The position numbers were made by a program, and so were the translations under genes. The notes beneath the pieces are model-generated. The model saw nothing but the letters and a program-made list of their open reading frames with translations, was not told the DNA's origin and did no database searches. Positions 1 to 11,700 of a stretch of 64,000 nucleotides of DNA are shown here, piece by piece; positions within the stretch are counted from its first letter, which is position 1, and each line of letters begins with the position of its first letter. The DNA lies in assembly GCF_003390395.1 (NCBI RefSeq), contig NZ_QUOV01000001.1, positions 3,596,001-3,660,000 of the forward strand, read 5' to 3'. The DNA comes from Thalassotalea euphylliae (GTDB lineage: Bacteria; Pseudomonadota; Gammaproteobacteria; Enterobacterales; Alteromonadaceae).

Positions 1-1
1 C

Positions 2-3000
2 TTATCCTTTTACTTGCCATTTTAAGCGCGTGGTCAATAGTACAAGCAGCAATAACATCCATAGGTTTACACTACCGCCACCTTTGGTTTGTGCCTGAAT
101 TTGTGTTAATGGCACAACCTTGATTTGCCATTGCCCTTGGCTTTGATTACCCACTGTATCCTCAACGATATAGTTGATAAGCGCTGTCCCAGAGAAATCT
201 GTCGAAGGAATAAAACTTGCCTGACCATTGGTATTGAAGCTCACTTGGCCTTGCTCAGCATTTACTTCAACGCGCACTAGCGTTAGCGAATCGCCTTCTG
301 GGTCGGTGTCATTTTCAAGCAAGTTAATGGTGAGTTCTTCACCTTGGTTCATCTCACTTTGCTCACCACTCACTTGTGGCGCATTGTTTGGAATGATGCT
401 GAGTGTCACCTCGGCTTGTGCTGTGCCGCCTTGACCATCAGTAATGCCGTAAATAATGACCACATCACCGTTGTAATTTAGTGGTGGAGTATAGTGCAGC
501 TGATCATCAACAATGGACACATCGCCTATGTTTGCTGTTGCCGAGCTGATCGTTAGCACATCACCATCGGCATCGCTATCATTAGCCAGAACATCAAGCG
601 TGATTTCTGAATTAACCAATAAAGTTTCGCTATCGTCTTCAGCAATAGGTAGCTGGTTAGCTGTTTTCAACACGCCAACATAGCCTGGGTCAACAACAGT
701 GCCATTAGCTTCACCGTCATCATCGTTAACTCCGCCGTCTTCAATCACCATTTGCACACACCAGTGACCGGGCGTTAAACCTGGCGTCCAAACACTGTTG
801 TTGTCAACCGCAGGAGGTGGACAGTAGCCTGGCTCGCCGGCAGTAGACCACAAGCTGTTGTTGGCATCTTCAATAAAGTTATGCCAACCTTGCGCCAAAT
901 TAAATTTACGATAGACAGGGTTTTCTGGCACCGGATTACGCTGCGGCATCACGATTGCGTAGCTGCTGCCCTGAACAGGTAAGCCATAGGCAATGTAATC
1001 AAAAATACCGCCAATATTAGTGGCTTCCGTATCTTGGATCAGTTGGTCACCTTCGTTAGCCACATCGTTATCTGTGATTTGAGCACCACCGGTTTCACCC
1101 GTTAAGGTGAATTCACCGCGGCGTAAACAAACACCTGCTTGGCCTTCTACTAAATAAGCATTGTTAACAATTGCTTGCTCAGGCAAGACATTACACTCAG
1201 GTGTTGCATCCAGATAATCAGCAATACCGTCGGCATCACTATCACCAAAGCCTTCTTGATTATCTGGGATCAAGTCACCATCAGTATCTGCGTCAGTTAA
1301 CTCAGGTAGTTGAGCGACTAGCTCAATATAAACAAAAGAGGTAGCAGACTTAGCTGGTACGCCATTATCGGTAACTTCGACATCAATACGATACAGTCCA
1401 GCTGTAAGCTGTGTGGGATCAAAGCTAAAAATGTCAGGGTTAGTACTAGTGTTGGTAACACTTGCATCGTTTACCTGCCATTGGTAGCTGTGTTCATCAG
1501 CGACATTTGCGTCGGTAACACTGGGGCGAATAACGACTTCACCACCATCGGCAGTAATCAACAAACGCTCTTGTGCTTGCTGACTAACATTAAGTGTAAC
1601 TTGCGGAGCGATGTTACCGTCACTAATAGTGATGGTATGGCTAGATTTATCACCTAAATTGACACTTGGGTCTAAGCTCACCACCAGTGTTTCATCACCT
1701 TCGCTATTGCCGTCTTCGGTAATATTTACCGTGATAAAGGCATCTGTACCTTGCTCAATAACTAGCTCACCTGATACCAAGTCGTGATCATCACTGTCAG
1801 CACTACCTGCAACTGCATATGGCACAACCATAGGGTACACTGGCGCGCTGCCATTTAAGTGAACACCAATAGTTAAACTCTGCCCTTCACTGGTAATTTG
1901 GTCTTTAGAAAGTGAAACCAGAGGCAGAACACAGACTTTTTGTACGGCAATACTGGTATTGCCCTCGCTATCAGTTGCCTGCCAAGCAGCTTCATTTAAA
2001 CCTGGTGGGAATAGTGAAATACCATCGACAAGTGAGACAGGAACCGTATTGCCAAAGCGGTCAACCGCTGATGCTTGTCCTAAATCGACACGCGTATACA
2101 GAGCGTTAGCATTGACCGTAAACTCGCCACATAAGTCTTGCGGCAAGGTGATTTCAGGTGCAAGGGAGTTGTCAAAATTCACTAATATTTGAGCTGAAGC
2201 GCTATTGCCTGCACTGTCTTCAATGCTGTAGTTAACTACCAGCAAACCGCTTACCCCTTGGTGCGGTGTAAACTGCACTTGCTGATTTACCACTTGAGTG
2301 TTACCAAAATCAGATGAAGCACTGACAACTGACAGCTCATCATTCTCAGGATCTGAGTCATTTGCTAAGACATCAATCGTAGTAGTGGCAATACTGCTGA
2401 TCGTAACACTATCATCAACGGCAATCGGTGCTTTGTTAACAGGCTTTTCACTCACAGTGACTTTTACACTGGCCGAGGCTGAGCCTCCTTTGCCATCACT
2501 AATGTTATAAGTGATAGTGTCTTCACCATGGAATGATTGCTCAGGTGTGTAGTTCAATTCGCCATTGTCCAGAATAACCACATGACCTTGGTTTGCAGCT
2601 GCGCTACTGACCACTAATTCATCACCATCAATATCGCTATCATTGGCCAGTACATTGACTGAATTATCGATACTGTTTTGCTCAACCGTCACACTGTCAT
2701 CTAGTGCCTGCGGTGCATTATTTGCGGCATTCACTGTAATTGAAACCGTCGCTTGATCAGAAGCGAGTTGGCCATCATTCACGGTAAAGGTAAAGCTATC
2801 TTCGCCAATGTAATCTTGGTTTGGTTGATAAGTTAACGTGGCACCACTGCCCGTTAGAGTACCATTGGTTGGTGGGGTTGCCACTAGGTACGTTAGACTG
2901 TCGCCGTCAACATCACTGCCTGTAAGCGTAATCGACTCACGAGTATTTTCAGTAAGCTCAACGCTTTGTCCTTCAGCAGTTGGGGCATCATTAACATTGG

Positions 3001-6000
3001 TAACTTCAATAGTAACGGTTGCTGGCGCAGAGTCACTGTTACCGTCATTGGCGACAAAGATGAAATTATCTGTACCGAAAAAGTCTTTCACTGGCGTATA
3101 GGTAATATTCGCGCCACTGCCAGAGATAGTGCCATTGGCTGGCCCAGTTTGTACACTAAAGGTTAAGCTATCGCCGTCAACATCATTACCAGTTAAGGTA
3201 ATAGGTAGCGCCGTTTCTTCAGCCGTACTTAACTGCTGACGATTAGCCGTTGGCGTATCACTAGAGGCAACAACCGTTACAGTAATGGTGCCAGAGTTTG
3301 TTGCACCGCGACCATCACTAATGGTGTAGCTAATACTCGCCCGACCAAAAAAGTCGCTATTAGGTGTATAGCTAATTTTGTTATTAGCAATTACCGCTTG
3401 GCCATTATTAGCAGATGCTAAGGTAATAGTTAGGCTATCACCATTGGCATCAGTGTCGTTGTCTAGCGCATCAATTTCATTATTTGCACTATCTTCAGCG
3501 ACTGTCGCCACATCATTATTGGCAACCGGTGCAATATTTTCTTGTAACGCGAAGTTGTAAACTGCCTTGTCAGTAAGCGTCAGCTTATGAGGGTTATCGT
3601 TAATACTAAAGTAGTCGCTGCTATAGTTAGCGGATAAGGTTTCACTGCCCCCGGTTAAATTGGTGAAAGTGTAGTTACCTGCGCCGTCGGTTTTAGTAGA
3701 GCCAGTATCTGCACCCGAGATAGAGACTGTCGCGCCAGACAAACCTGCCTCGCCGCTATCTTGAACACCATTACCATTCGTATCGCTAAACACAACACCA
3801 GAGATAGAGCCTAGCTGAACAAAGCCAAAACTGGCGCTAGCACTTGGCGTTTTAGACTGAGACAGTTCCGTCGTCGCGGCAAAACCCGTTGGGGCTGTCA
3901 CTGAAACCATTTTTTCAGTTGCTGTTAAGAACGCATACTTAAAACTACCATCAATTGCAGTATTTACAGCATTGCTACCGTCGAGTTTAACCTCAACTCC
4001 ACCAAGACCAAGTTCTTTGCCATTATGGCTACCATCACCATTCAGGTCATTAAACGTAACTCCCGAAATAACGCCTTCAGGGCGTAAACCAAATGCCTCT
4101 GTTGCTGCGTTGGTACCTGTCAGGGTGATTTCTTTTTTAACCCCTGTGGTTGCACTAAAACCGTCAGGCGCAGTAATTGAAAGGTCGTATCCGCCAACCA
4201 CAACATTGGCAAATTCATAACGACCATCATCGCCAGTACGTGTGAATAGTCCGTTTGATAACTCTACCAAAACACCCGATACACCTGCCTCATTGCTGCC
4301 TTGTTCTCCATTGGCATCGTAATCTATGAAGACTGTTCCTGAAACTGAGTTTGTTGCCACAAAAGCAAAATTAGCGGTGCTAGACTGACCTTGTAAGATA
4401 GTGACTTTCTGGCTGTTATCGCCAGCATGAACAAAGTTATTTGGCTTGGCACTAGCAACGTCATAACTGCCCGCTGCTACGTTGTTAAATTGATATCGAC
4501 CACCTGCACCCGTTTTAATTGGTGTACCATTGTTAAGCGTGATCTCAATACCAGACAGGCCAAGCTCTTCAATATCTTGAACTTTATTACCATTCAAATC
4601 TTCGAATGCAACACCTGAAATAACCGATTGCTTGATATCGGCAAAGTTTGCAACAGCAGCGCCGCCAACACCAACGCTTGTGGTGCGTTCGTTACTGGTA
4701 ATGCTATTAAAGCCAGTAGGGTCAGACTCTTTAACAATATATGACTTGTTCGCCGCAACACTAAAGCTGTAAGCACCTAAGTCATCGGTAGTTTTGCTTT
4801 CAAGTGGATTTTGAGCGCCTTGCTCAGTGATACTAATAGATACGCCAACCAGCGGGTCTTCGCCAGTATCTTGAATACCATTGCCATTTGCATCGTCAAA
4901 GACACGGCCGGAGATTGTCCCCTTAAGCATGTCGGCAAAGTCTTTTTCTACTTGGCGACCACTTAACAAGTTAACTTCTACTAAGTTTTCAGAGACACTG
5001 CTGTAGGCACTATCATCAACTTCTTCTACAAAATAAAAACCGCCATTTAACTGTCTAAAGCTATAGAATCCGCCATCAATAGTTGTTGTCGTGGCGATTG
5101 TCACTCTGTTGCGATTCAGTAGTTTAACCGTAACGCCTTTAATCCCCGGCTCATCATCGGCATCACGGCGTTTGTTACCGTCGATGTCGTTATAAACCGT
5201 GCCGATAATCGACGCTTTCGAAAATATCGCAAAGTCGTTATTCGCTGCAGTGTTACCGCCCGCTAGCGCCACCGAGTTTAATGGATTCGGGCCAACCAGA
5301 GTAAAGCCGCTTGGCAATTCGATACTGGCAATATAGTTATTATCTGTCAGCGCACTAAACTGGTAATTACCATCACCATTGGTATTGATTTCATTGCCGC
5401 TATCAAGCTTAACTTTAACACCAGCAACACCTGGCTCACCGCGGTCACGGCTACCATTTCGATTGAGATCGTTATACACAGCGCCGGTAAAGGTATTGTT
5501 AGCGCTGCCGCTGACCACAACTAATGGCGTTGCGTCTGGACGTGTTCCACCAGGGTTGTCTGATAAAATTTCTGGCCCACCTAAGTAACGTGCAACGCCA
5601 GTTAATTTGGCTTGGTTATAATAAGTGCCGCCTAAATTAGCAGGGATTTTGACTTTCACCGTAACCACAAGCTGGCTGACCGGAGCCAACTCAATATTGT
5701 CGATAGTCAGTGATGCGCCATCAGCGTAACTATTAATCGTTGGGCTATTCGCCGCACCAGTAATCGTTAAAGAGTCAGCAACAAAAGTACGACCATCAGA
5801 TAAACTATCAGCGAAATTAAACGATAAGTTATTTCCTAGCGGCTCGGTAGAAGGTAAGCCATTGTCTATGGTGTAAGTGTGTGTAACTTCTTGCAATGGC
5901 GAAGTACTAGCAGGCGAAATAGTGTGTTCAAGAATAGGCGAGCCTGCACAAGATGCACCGTCGTTAATCGACGTTGGCATACCTTTAGATATATGATTGG

Positions 6001-8320
6001 CAACTGGGTCGTTAAAATCGTCTACACGGTAAATATTACCCGTCTGATTCGAAGAGAAGAAAAAGCGGCCAGCTGCGTCAAACCATGCAGAACCGTAGCC
6101 AGATGATGGCAAGTTTTTAATCACTTGCGAAGTCACTTCGTAAGTTGTTGTGTCCAACTTATATAAACGATTGTTCTGTGCGCCATATAAATGACCATCG
6201 CGTACGTTAAAGGCAAAATCAGGCGGCGCAAAGTAGCCATGTAACCAGTGTGTGGTTGCCGTCATGGTTTCTAGGTTAATGCGATGTAACCGTCGATTAG
6301 TCGCAATGTAGTAAGTGCCTTTTAGGTCAAAATCACCGCGAATATAGTGGCTAATAGGTAAGCCAGTCACTGCCCCCATATTACGGACATTACCAGACGC
6401 CTCAATTCGTAGAATTTCATTACTACGAGTATTTCGCGTCGCGTAGTAGTAACCATCTTGATAGTTAAAGCCAATCGAGTTAATCAGTTGCTTGTCGCGA
6501 AAGCTTGCGGGGGCAACATCGTTAAACGCAAACGGCGTTTTAGTGGTATCTAAGTGGAATAAAGTGTCACGCTGAGAAATAAAGTAATCGCCGTCACACT
6601 GGAATGATTGCGGGTATTCAATAAAGTAGTTCGCTAGGCCATTACCTGAGTCATCGTCAATACTGCCGTTATCATCAAGCGCGTCTGGCACACCGTCGTT
6701 ATCAGTGTCCAGATAATCTTGCTGATCAAACGGATCTGTGCCTTGGCTCGTTTCCACACTGTTGGCAACACCATCTTTGTCACTGTCTTGCTGTACAGTA
6801 ACCGTTACCGCAATAGCATCGCTTGCCGCTGGGCTGCCGCCGTCGGTAACCACGACATTAACCTGGTATTGATTGTTACTGTCGCTATCACTAGGTGACG
6901 AAAACGAGGGTACTGATTTAAAGGTTAACAAGCCAGCATTGCTGATAGTGAAAGCGCTAGCGTCGGTACCTGTTACAGAAAAAGTTAGGCTGTCATTCTC
7001 AACATCTGTGGCGCTGTAATCTGCCACTTGTGTTTGGCTTTCCAACAAGCTCTTTGCATTAACACCAGAAATCACAGGGTCATCATTAACAGCGCTAATC
7101 GCAATATTTGCAGGGCTTGAGATCTGTGCAGCGTTTGTATCAGTTGCGGTAATAGCTAGCGTTCGCGTGGTGGTATCAATATTGTCATTGTTATTTTCAT
7201 AACGCAGCTTTTGCGCAAGCGTTTGAATGTTAGCAGCGGTTAATACTGGTGCTGGATTTTGGCGGGTAATACGGTACGAGTCCATAAACAACTGCGCACC
7301 AGCTGCGTTACCACCACTAAAATCATAGGTACCCGCAACAAAAACAAAGCGATAAGTACCTGCTTGCGCAATGGTAGCAGATGCGGTTTGCCATGCGGTT
7401 TCGGCGTTACCACTGCTACCTGTCTCGTTTAAAAGAATCTGTGTATTGCCATTATTAACATCAATAATATAGCCGTAGACATCATAAGCATCACTACCAC
7501 CTTTCGCTCGCCAATCAAATGCTATGGTATCGCCCGCCTCAACGGTGACTAAGCTATTACTGTAAATTGCTGGGCCACGCACAATATCACAGCCCACTAA
7601 TGTGGAGACACTTGTGCTACTTAATTGTGCAGCGGCGCCTTCTGAGCCACTACGAATTTCTGAAGTCGTCAACTGGACACTTAAGTTACCTAAACGATTA
7701 GGGATATTTTTATCCCGATTACTTGGCCCTACTCCCGAACACTGACTGGCACCAACTGTTGAATACACAGTATCGAGTGGTACCACTTGCCCAGCAATCA
7801 CCGTTTGACCAGTAATCACTTGCGTTAACACATTCGTCCAACCTTGGATGTTGGTGTCACCATTGCTGCCAACCTCGTAATTGGCATTTTCAAAGCCAGC
7901 AGAAAAATTCACTTGCAGCGATTTGCCACTGTCACCATTATTTGTGCTATCAACACTACCCACTGGAATCGCGGTGCTGCCATCACCAAGAAAAAGTTGA
8001 TTGCCAACCACTGACAGCTCGCCATTAGTGGTCGATGTACTGGCATCAGCAGCCAAGGTTAATTTGTCATGTGTGGTGCTATTGGAAATTGTTGTTGCCA
8101 ATGAGCCACCTGAATAATCACTGCCCGTAAAGGCGGCAAAATTATGGTCGATCGCGATTTTACCTTGATTTTCGGTGTAGCTATTGTCACCGGTTGCGGC
8201 AAACGCTGTGCTGCTCGACATAGCAGAAATCAATATTCCTAGACCTAGCTTGCGAGCTCGATCTGGCAAGGCAGAGCGTAAGCGAGAAGTATGCAAAAAC
8301 GGGGGGCTGCTTTTTGGCAT
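2..8320 (-). CDS. Giant secreted multi-repeat surface protein with GlyGly-CTERM tail (2772 aa)
   Basis: Probably an exported surface or matrix protein; its ligand is unknown. Residues 1-41 look like a signal peptide ending AFA. Then come a cadherin-like stretch, thrombospondin type 3-like Asp-rich calcium motifs (about 513-557), a propeller-like region (about 570-770) and a DUF11-like segment (about 790-930). Seven SdrD B-type repeats (consensus near GxVFxDxNGNGxxDxGE) fill about 940-1595. Five tandem cadherin/VCBS-like repeats with LANDSDxDGD-type motifs follow (about 1597-2050), then HYR-like and Calx-beta-like segments, another Asp-rich motif near 2357 and two more LANDSD-type repeats (about 2560-2750). 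The C-terminus has a GGG, a hydrophobic stretch and basic residues, the GlyGly-CTERM signal processed by rhombosortase in this clade. The ORF is complete, with its stop at 2-4. Family placement is secure; the function is inference. Confidence 0.85.
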   Translation of the reverse strand: MPKSSPPFLHTSRLRSALPDRARKLGLGILISAMSSSTAFAATGDNSYTENQGKIAIDHNFAAFTGSDYSGGSLATTISNSTTHDKLTLAADASTSTTNGELSVVGNQLFLGDGSTAIPVGSVDSTNNGDSGKSLQVNFSAGFENANYEVGSNGDTNIQGWTNVLTQVITGQTVIAGQVVPLDTVYSTVGASQCSGVGPSNRDKNIPNRLGNLSVQLTTSEIRSGSEGAAAQLSSTSVSTLVGCDIVRGPAIYSNSLVTVEAGDTIAFDWRAKGGSDAYDVYGYIIDVNNGNTQILLNETGSSGNAETAWQTASATIAQAGTYRFVFVAGTYDFSGGNAAGAQLFMDSYRITRQNPAPVLTAANIQTLAQKLRYENNNDNIDTTTRTLAITATDTNAAQISSPANIAISAVNDDPVISGVNAKSLLESQTQVADYSATDVENDSLTFSVTGTDASAFTISNAGLLTFKSVPSFSSPSDSDSNNQYQVNVVVTDGGSPAASDAIAVTVTVQQDSDKDGVANSVETSQGTDPFDQQDYLDTDNDGVPDALDDNGSIDDDSGNGLANYFIEYPQSFQCDGDYFISQRDTLFHLDTTKTPFAFNDVAPASFRDKQLINSIGFNYQDGYYYATRNTRSNEILRIEASGNVRNMGAVTGLPISHYIRGDFDLKGTYYIATNRRLHRINLETMTATTHWLHGYFAPPDFAFNVRDGHLYGAQNNRLYKLDTTTYEVTSQVIKNLPSSGYGSAWFDAAGRFFFSSNQTGNIYRVDDFNDPVANHISKGMPTSINDGASCAGSPILEHTISPASTSPLQEVTHTYTIDNGLPSTEPLGNNLSFNFADSLSDGRTFVADSLTITGAANSPTINSYADGASLTIDNIELAPVSQLVVTVKVKIPANLGGTYYNQAKLTGVARYLGGPEILSDNPGGTRPDATPLVVVSGSANNTFTGAVYNDLNRNGSRDRGEPGVAGVKVKLDSGNEINTNGDGNYQFSALTDNNYIASIELPSGFTLVGPNPLNSVALAGGNTAANNDFAIFSKASIIGTVYNDIDGNKRRDADDEPGIKGVTVKLLNRNRVTIATTTTIDGGFYSFRQLNGGFYFVEEVDDSAYSSVSENLVEVNLLSGRQVEKDFADMLKGTISGRVFDDANGNGIQDTGEDPLVGVSISITEQGAQNPLESKTTDDLGAYSFSVAANKSYIVKESDPTGFNSITSNERTTSVGVGGAAVANFADIKQSVISGVAFEDLNGNKVQDIEELGLSGIEITLNNGTPIKTGAGGRYQFNNVAAGSYDVASAKPNNFVHAGDNSQKVTILQGQSSTANFAFVATNSVSGTVFIDYDANGEQGSNEAGVSGVLVELSNGLFTRTGDDGRYEFANVVVGGYDLSITAPDGFSATTGVKKEITLTGTNAATEAFGLRPEGVISGVTFNDLNGDGSHNGKELGLGGVEVKLDGSNAVNTAIDGSFKYAFLTATEKMVSVTAPTGFAATTELSQSKTPSASASFGFVQLGSISGVVFSDTNGNGVQDSGEAGLSGATVSISGADTGSTKTDGAGNYTFTNLTGGSETLSANYSSDYFSINDNPHKLTLTDKAVYNFALQENIAPVANNDVATVAEDSANNEIDALDNDTDANGDSLTITLASANNGQAVIANNKISYTPNSDFFGRASISYTISDGRGATNSGTITVTVVASSDTPTANRQQLSTAEETALPITLTGNDVDGDSLTFSVQTGPANGTISGSGANITYTPVKDFFGTDNFIFVANDGNSDSAPATVTIEVTNVNDAPTAEGQSVELTENTRESITLTGSDVDGDSLTYLVATPPTNGTLTGSGATLTYQPNQDYIGEDSFTFTVNDGQLASDQATVSITVNAANNAPQALDDSVTVEQNSIDNSVNVLANDSDIDGDELVVSSAAANQGHVVILDNGELNYTPEQSFHGEDTITYNISDGKGGSASASVKVTVSEKPVNKAPIAVDDSVTISSIATTTIDVLANDSDPENDELSVVSASSDFGNTQVVNQQVQFTPHQGVSGLLVVNYSIEDSAGNSASAQILVNFDNSLAPEITLPQDLCGEFTVNANALYTRVDLGQASAVDRFGNTVPVSLVDGISLFPPGLNEAAWQATDSEGNTSIAVQKVCVLPLVSLSKDQITSEGQSLTIGVHLNGSAPVYPMVVPYAVAGSADSDDHDLVSGELVIEQGTDAFITVNITEDGNSEGDETLVVSLDPSVNLGDKSSHTITISDGNIAPQVTLNVSQQAQERLLITADGGEVVIRPSVTDANVADEHSYQWQVNDASVTNTSTNPDIFSFDPTQLTAGLYRIDVEVTDNGVPAKSATSFVYIELVAQLPELTDADTDGDLIPDNQEGFGDSDADGIADYLDATPECNVLPEQAIVNNAYLVEGQAGVCLRRGEFTLTGETGGAQITDNDVANEGDQLIQDTEATNIGGIFDYIAYGLPVQGSSYAIVMPQRNPVPENPVYRKFNLAQGWHNFIEDANNSLWSTAGEPGYCPPPAVDNNSVWTPGLTPGHWCVQMVIEDGGVNDDDGEANGTVVDPGYVGVLKTANQLPIAEDDSETLLVNSEITLDVLANDSDADGDVLTISSATANIGDVSIVDDQLHYTPPLNYNGDVVIIYGITDGQGGTAQAEVTLSIIPNNAPQVSGEQSEMNQGEELTINLLENDTDPEGDSLTLVRVEVNAEQGQVSFNTNGQASFIPSTDFSGTALINYIVEDTVGNQSQGQWQIKVVPLTQIQAQTKGGGSVNLWMLLLLVLLTTRLKWQVKG

Positions 8321-8751
8321 GTTACTACTTATCCAATTGAAAACATTAAAGAAGCAAAGTCTAAATGTAATACTTTGTAAAAAATGTGTGAAAAAACGCC
8401 CGCATTCTACAGGGTTTGGGCATTAAATAAACGGGTTTATGCGGCTGAAACTAATAAAAAACAACTGTTTGCTAGTTTTTTGAACAAGGTCAATAAACCG
8501 TTTTAGAGTTTTAGCTCAACAATAGTATCTGATGATTGTGACGGTTTAGTAAAACAGTCATTTGGTAAAGAAAAATAATGTGGCAAAGCTAAAAGCCTGT
8601 GCTTCTAGCCTTTTAGCATTGGATTGAGAATATCGTTAGTGAGAGGAATTGCTATAAATCTGGCAATCGAACTAGAACCATTTATTTCAACATATTCAAT
8701 AAATGGTTCTAATTATAACCTAAATACTAGTCATAAAGGTTACTTGAAATA
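8321..8751. other. Intergenic region between the giant protein gene and metH
   Basis: This 431-base AT-rich gap holds the upstream region of the giant protein gene and the 3' flank of metH. I see no ORF with coding character. It contains a 14-bp inverted repeat (listed separately). It also contains a weaker stem with arms GCTAAAAG (8588-8595) and CTTTTAGC (8610-8617), which could end metH transcription although its T-tract is poor. No convincing -35/-10 pair was identified. Confidence 0.6.
8673..8711. repeat. Perfect 14-bp inverted repeat downstream of metH
   Basis: Arms TAGAACCATTTATT (8673-8686) and AATAAATGGTTCTA (8698-8711) are exact reverse complements around an 11-base spacer. The position, about 40 bases past the metH stop, suits a terminator or mRNA-end hairpin. 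However, neither strand has a T-tract after the stem, so it is not a classical intrinsic terminator. A protein-binding site is an alternative. Confidence 0.7.
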
Positions 8752-11700
8752 CTAATCAGGATCATAATCCAAATTAGCCGCCAACCAGCGCTCTGCTTGC
8801 TCTATTGTGAAACCTTTACGTGCAGCATAATCAAGTACTTGGTCTTTGTTGACTTTGGCGACCGCAAAGTATTTTGAGTCAGGGTGAGCAAAGTACCAAC
8901 CACTAACCGCTGCCCCCGGCCACATGGCATAGCTAGAGGTTAGCTCCATGCCGATGTTGTTTTCCACATCCAGTAGCTCCCAAAGCAAGCCTTTTTCGGT
9001 GTGCTCAGGGCATGCTGGATAGCCTGGTGCGGGTCGAATACCTTGGTACTGCTCGCGAATTAATGCTTCGTTATCAAAGGCTTCATCAGGCGCATAACCC
9101 CAGTATTCTTTACGTACTTTTTCATGTAAGTACTCGGCTGACGCTTCCGCTAGGCGATCTGCGACGGCTTTTAACAAAATACTGTTGTAAGTATCGTGCT
9201 CAGCATCATAGGCTTTAACCAGTTCATCTGCGCCAAAGCCAGCAGATACCGCAAAAGCGCCTACGTAATCTTCTACAACTTTTCCGTTAGCCGTTGCGCC
9301 TTTTGGTGCGACAAAATCAGATAAACAGCGATTGTACTGACCTTCTGGTTTTTTACCTTGTTGGCGCAGCTGGTGAATTCGCATCAAGCGCTCACCCGAT
9401 TGCTGACTTTGCTTATCGGCAAATAGCTCAATATCATCACCCACACTATGTGCTGGAAATAGACCAATCACAGCACTAGCTTTGAGCTTATTGTTGTTAA
9501 TCACATCATCAATCATGGCATTGGCGTCGTTAAATAGCTTAGTTGCCTCTTCACCAATTAGCTCATGTTCAAGGATTTTTGGGTACTTGCCGGATAACTG
9601 CCACGTCATAAAAAATGGCGTCCAATCGACATAATTACGCACCTCGTTAAGGTCTAACTCGTCAATTACCGTAACACCAAGTTTTTTGGGTTTGATTGGC
9701 GTGTAGTTATCAAAGCTAATTGGTGTTGGATTAGCACGCGCGTCTTCGAGTGAAATAAGTGACGAGCGTGGGCCTTTTTTGTTGTGACGCTCACGCACTT
9801 TCACGTATTCGGCTTTTTGCTTAGCGACAAAATCATCTCGTTGCTCGTCTGACAACAAAGTGCTCACTACAGACACCGAGCGCGAGGCATTAGGCACATA
9901 GACCACAGGGTGCTCGTATTGTGGCTCAATTTTTACCGCCGTATGGGCTTTCGAAGTGGTTGCACCACCAATGAGTAGCGGTAACTCAAAACCTTGGCGC
10001 TGCATTTCTTTGGCAACGTGCACCATTTCATCAAGCGATGGTGTGATAAGGCCTGATAGGCCAATCACATCGACGTTTTCTTCACGGGCAACTCGTAAAA
10101 TTTCTTCGCATGGCACCATCACGCCAAGGTCAATAATTTCGTAGTTGTTACATTGCAGCACCACGCCAACAATGTTTTTACCGATATCGTGAACATCACC
10201 TTTTACCGTTGCCAATAGCACTTTACCGTTAGAGCTAGCTTCAGTTTTTTCCGCTTCGATAAATGGCTGCAAGTGGGCCACCGCTTGCTTCATTACCCGC
10301 GCGGATTTGACCACTTGCGGTAAGAACATTTCGCCAGCACCAAATAAGTCACCGACCACGTTCATGCCATCCATCAGTGGCCCTTCAATCACTTCTAACG
10401 GGCGACTGGCAGCAAGGCGCGCTTCTTCGGTGTCTTCAACAATAAACTCGTTGATACCTTTGACTAGTGCATGTTCAAGGCGTTTGTTAACAGGCAATTC
10501 GCGCCACGCTAAATCAACTTTACTGGCCGTGCCACCCGCTTGGCCGCGATATTCTTCAGCGATTTCCAATAAGCGCTCAGTTGCACCATCGTCGCTGTTA
10601 AGTACAACATCTTCTACCGCCGTTTTAAGTTTTTCTGGTAAGTCAGAATAAATGGCGAGTTGGCCAGCATTAACAATGCCCATATCCATGCCATTTTTAA
10701 TGGCGTAGTACAGGAATACTGCGTGAATAGCTTCGCGCACTGGGTTGTTACCGCGGAATGAGAAAGACACATTCGATACACCACCAGAAACCATGGCATA
10801 CGGCAGGTTTTCTTTGATGTCTTTCACCGCTTCGATAAAGTCAACACCGTAGTTATTGTGCTCATCAATACCTGTGGCAACGGCGAAAATGTTCGGGTCA
10901 AAAATAATGTCTTCCGCAGGGAAGCCAATTTCGTCTACCAGAATATGGTAAGCGCGCTGACAAATTTCAAACTTGCGCTCACGCGTATCTGCCTGCCCCA
11001 CTTCGTCAAATGCCATAACAATCACTGCTGCACCATAACGTCTAAGCAGCTCAGCTTGCTTACGGAAAATCTCTTCGCCTTCTTTTAAGCTGATGGAGTT
11101 AACAATTCCCTTACCTTGAATACACTGCAAGCCGGCTTCAAGAATGTCCCACTTACTGGAGTCGAGCATAATCGGCACTTTGGCGATATCTGGCTCACCA
11201 GCAATTAGGTTCAAAAAGCGCACCATCGCCGCTTTTGAATCCAACATGCCTTCGTCCATATTGATATCGATAATTTGTGCGCCATTTTCCACTTGTTGTA
11301 GCGCAACGGCGATGGCTTGGTCGTAATTTTCCTCGGTGATCAAGCGGCGGAAAATAGCCGAGCCGGTCACGTTAGTGCGCTCCCCCACGTTAACAAACAG
11401 TGTTTCTTTTTCAATAGTCAGTGGCTCTAAGCCCGATAAGCGACACGCTTTTGCACGCACTTCAATTTTGCGCGGTGCGATATTGGCAACGGTTTCTGCC
11501 ATACCGCGAATATGCTCAGGTGTGGTGCCACAACAGCCACCAATAATATTTAAAAAGCCAGATTGTGCCCACTCCTGCACATGCTCATTCATGTCCTCGA
11601 CCGAGAAGTCATACTCACCAAAGGCATTTGGCAAGCCTGCATTCGGGTGAGCAGAAACCGCGACATCAGAAATACGGCTCATTTCTTCCACGTATTGACG

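Noticed and set aside
3530..5400. Possible DNA tandem repeat or CRISPR-like array in the giant protein gene
   Set aside because: The periodicity is at protein level (SdrD B repeats of about 90 residues with diverged DNA); there are no short identical repeats with unique spacers.
10307..10651. 114-codon plus-strand ORF opposite metH
   Set aside because: It is a shadow of the conserved metH coding strand: Ser/Pro/Thr-rich composition, no family resemblance and no ribosome-binding site.
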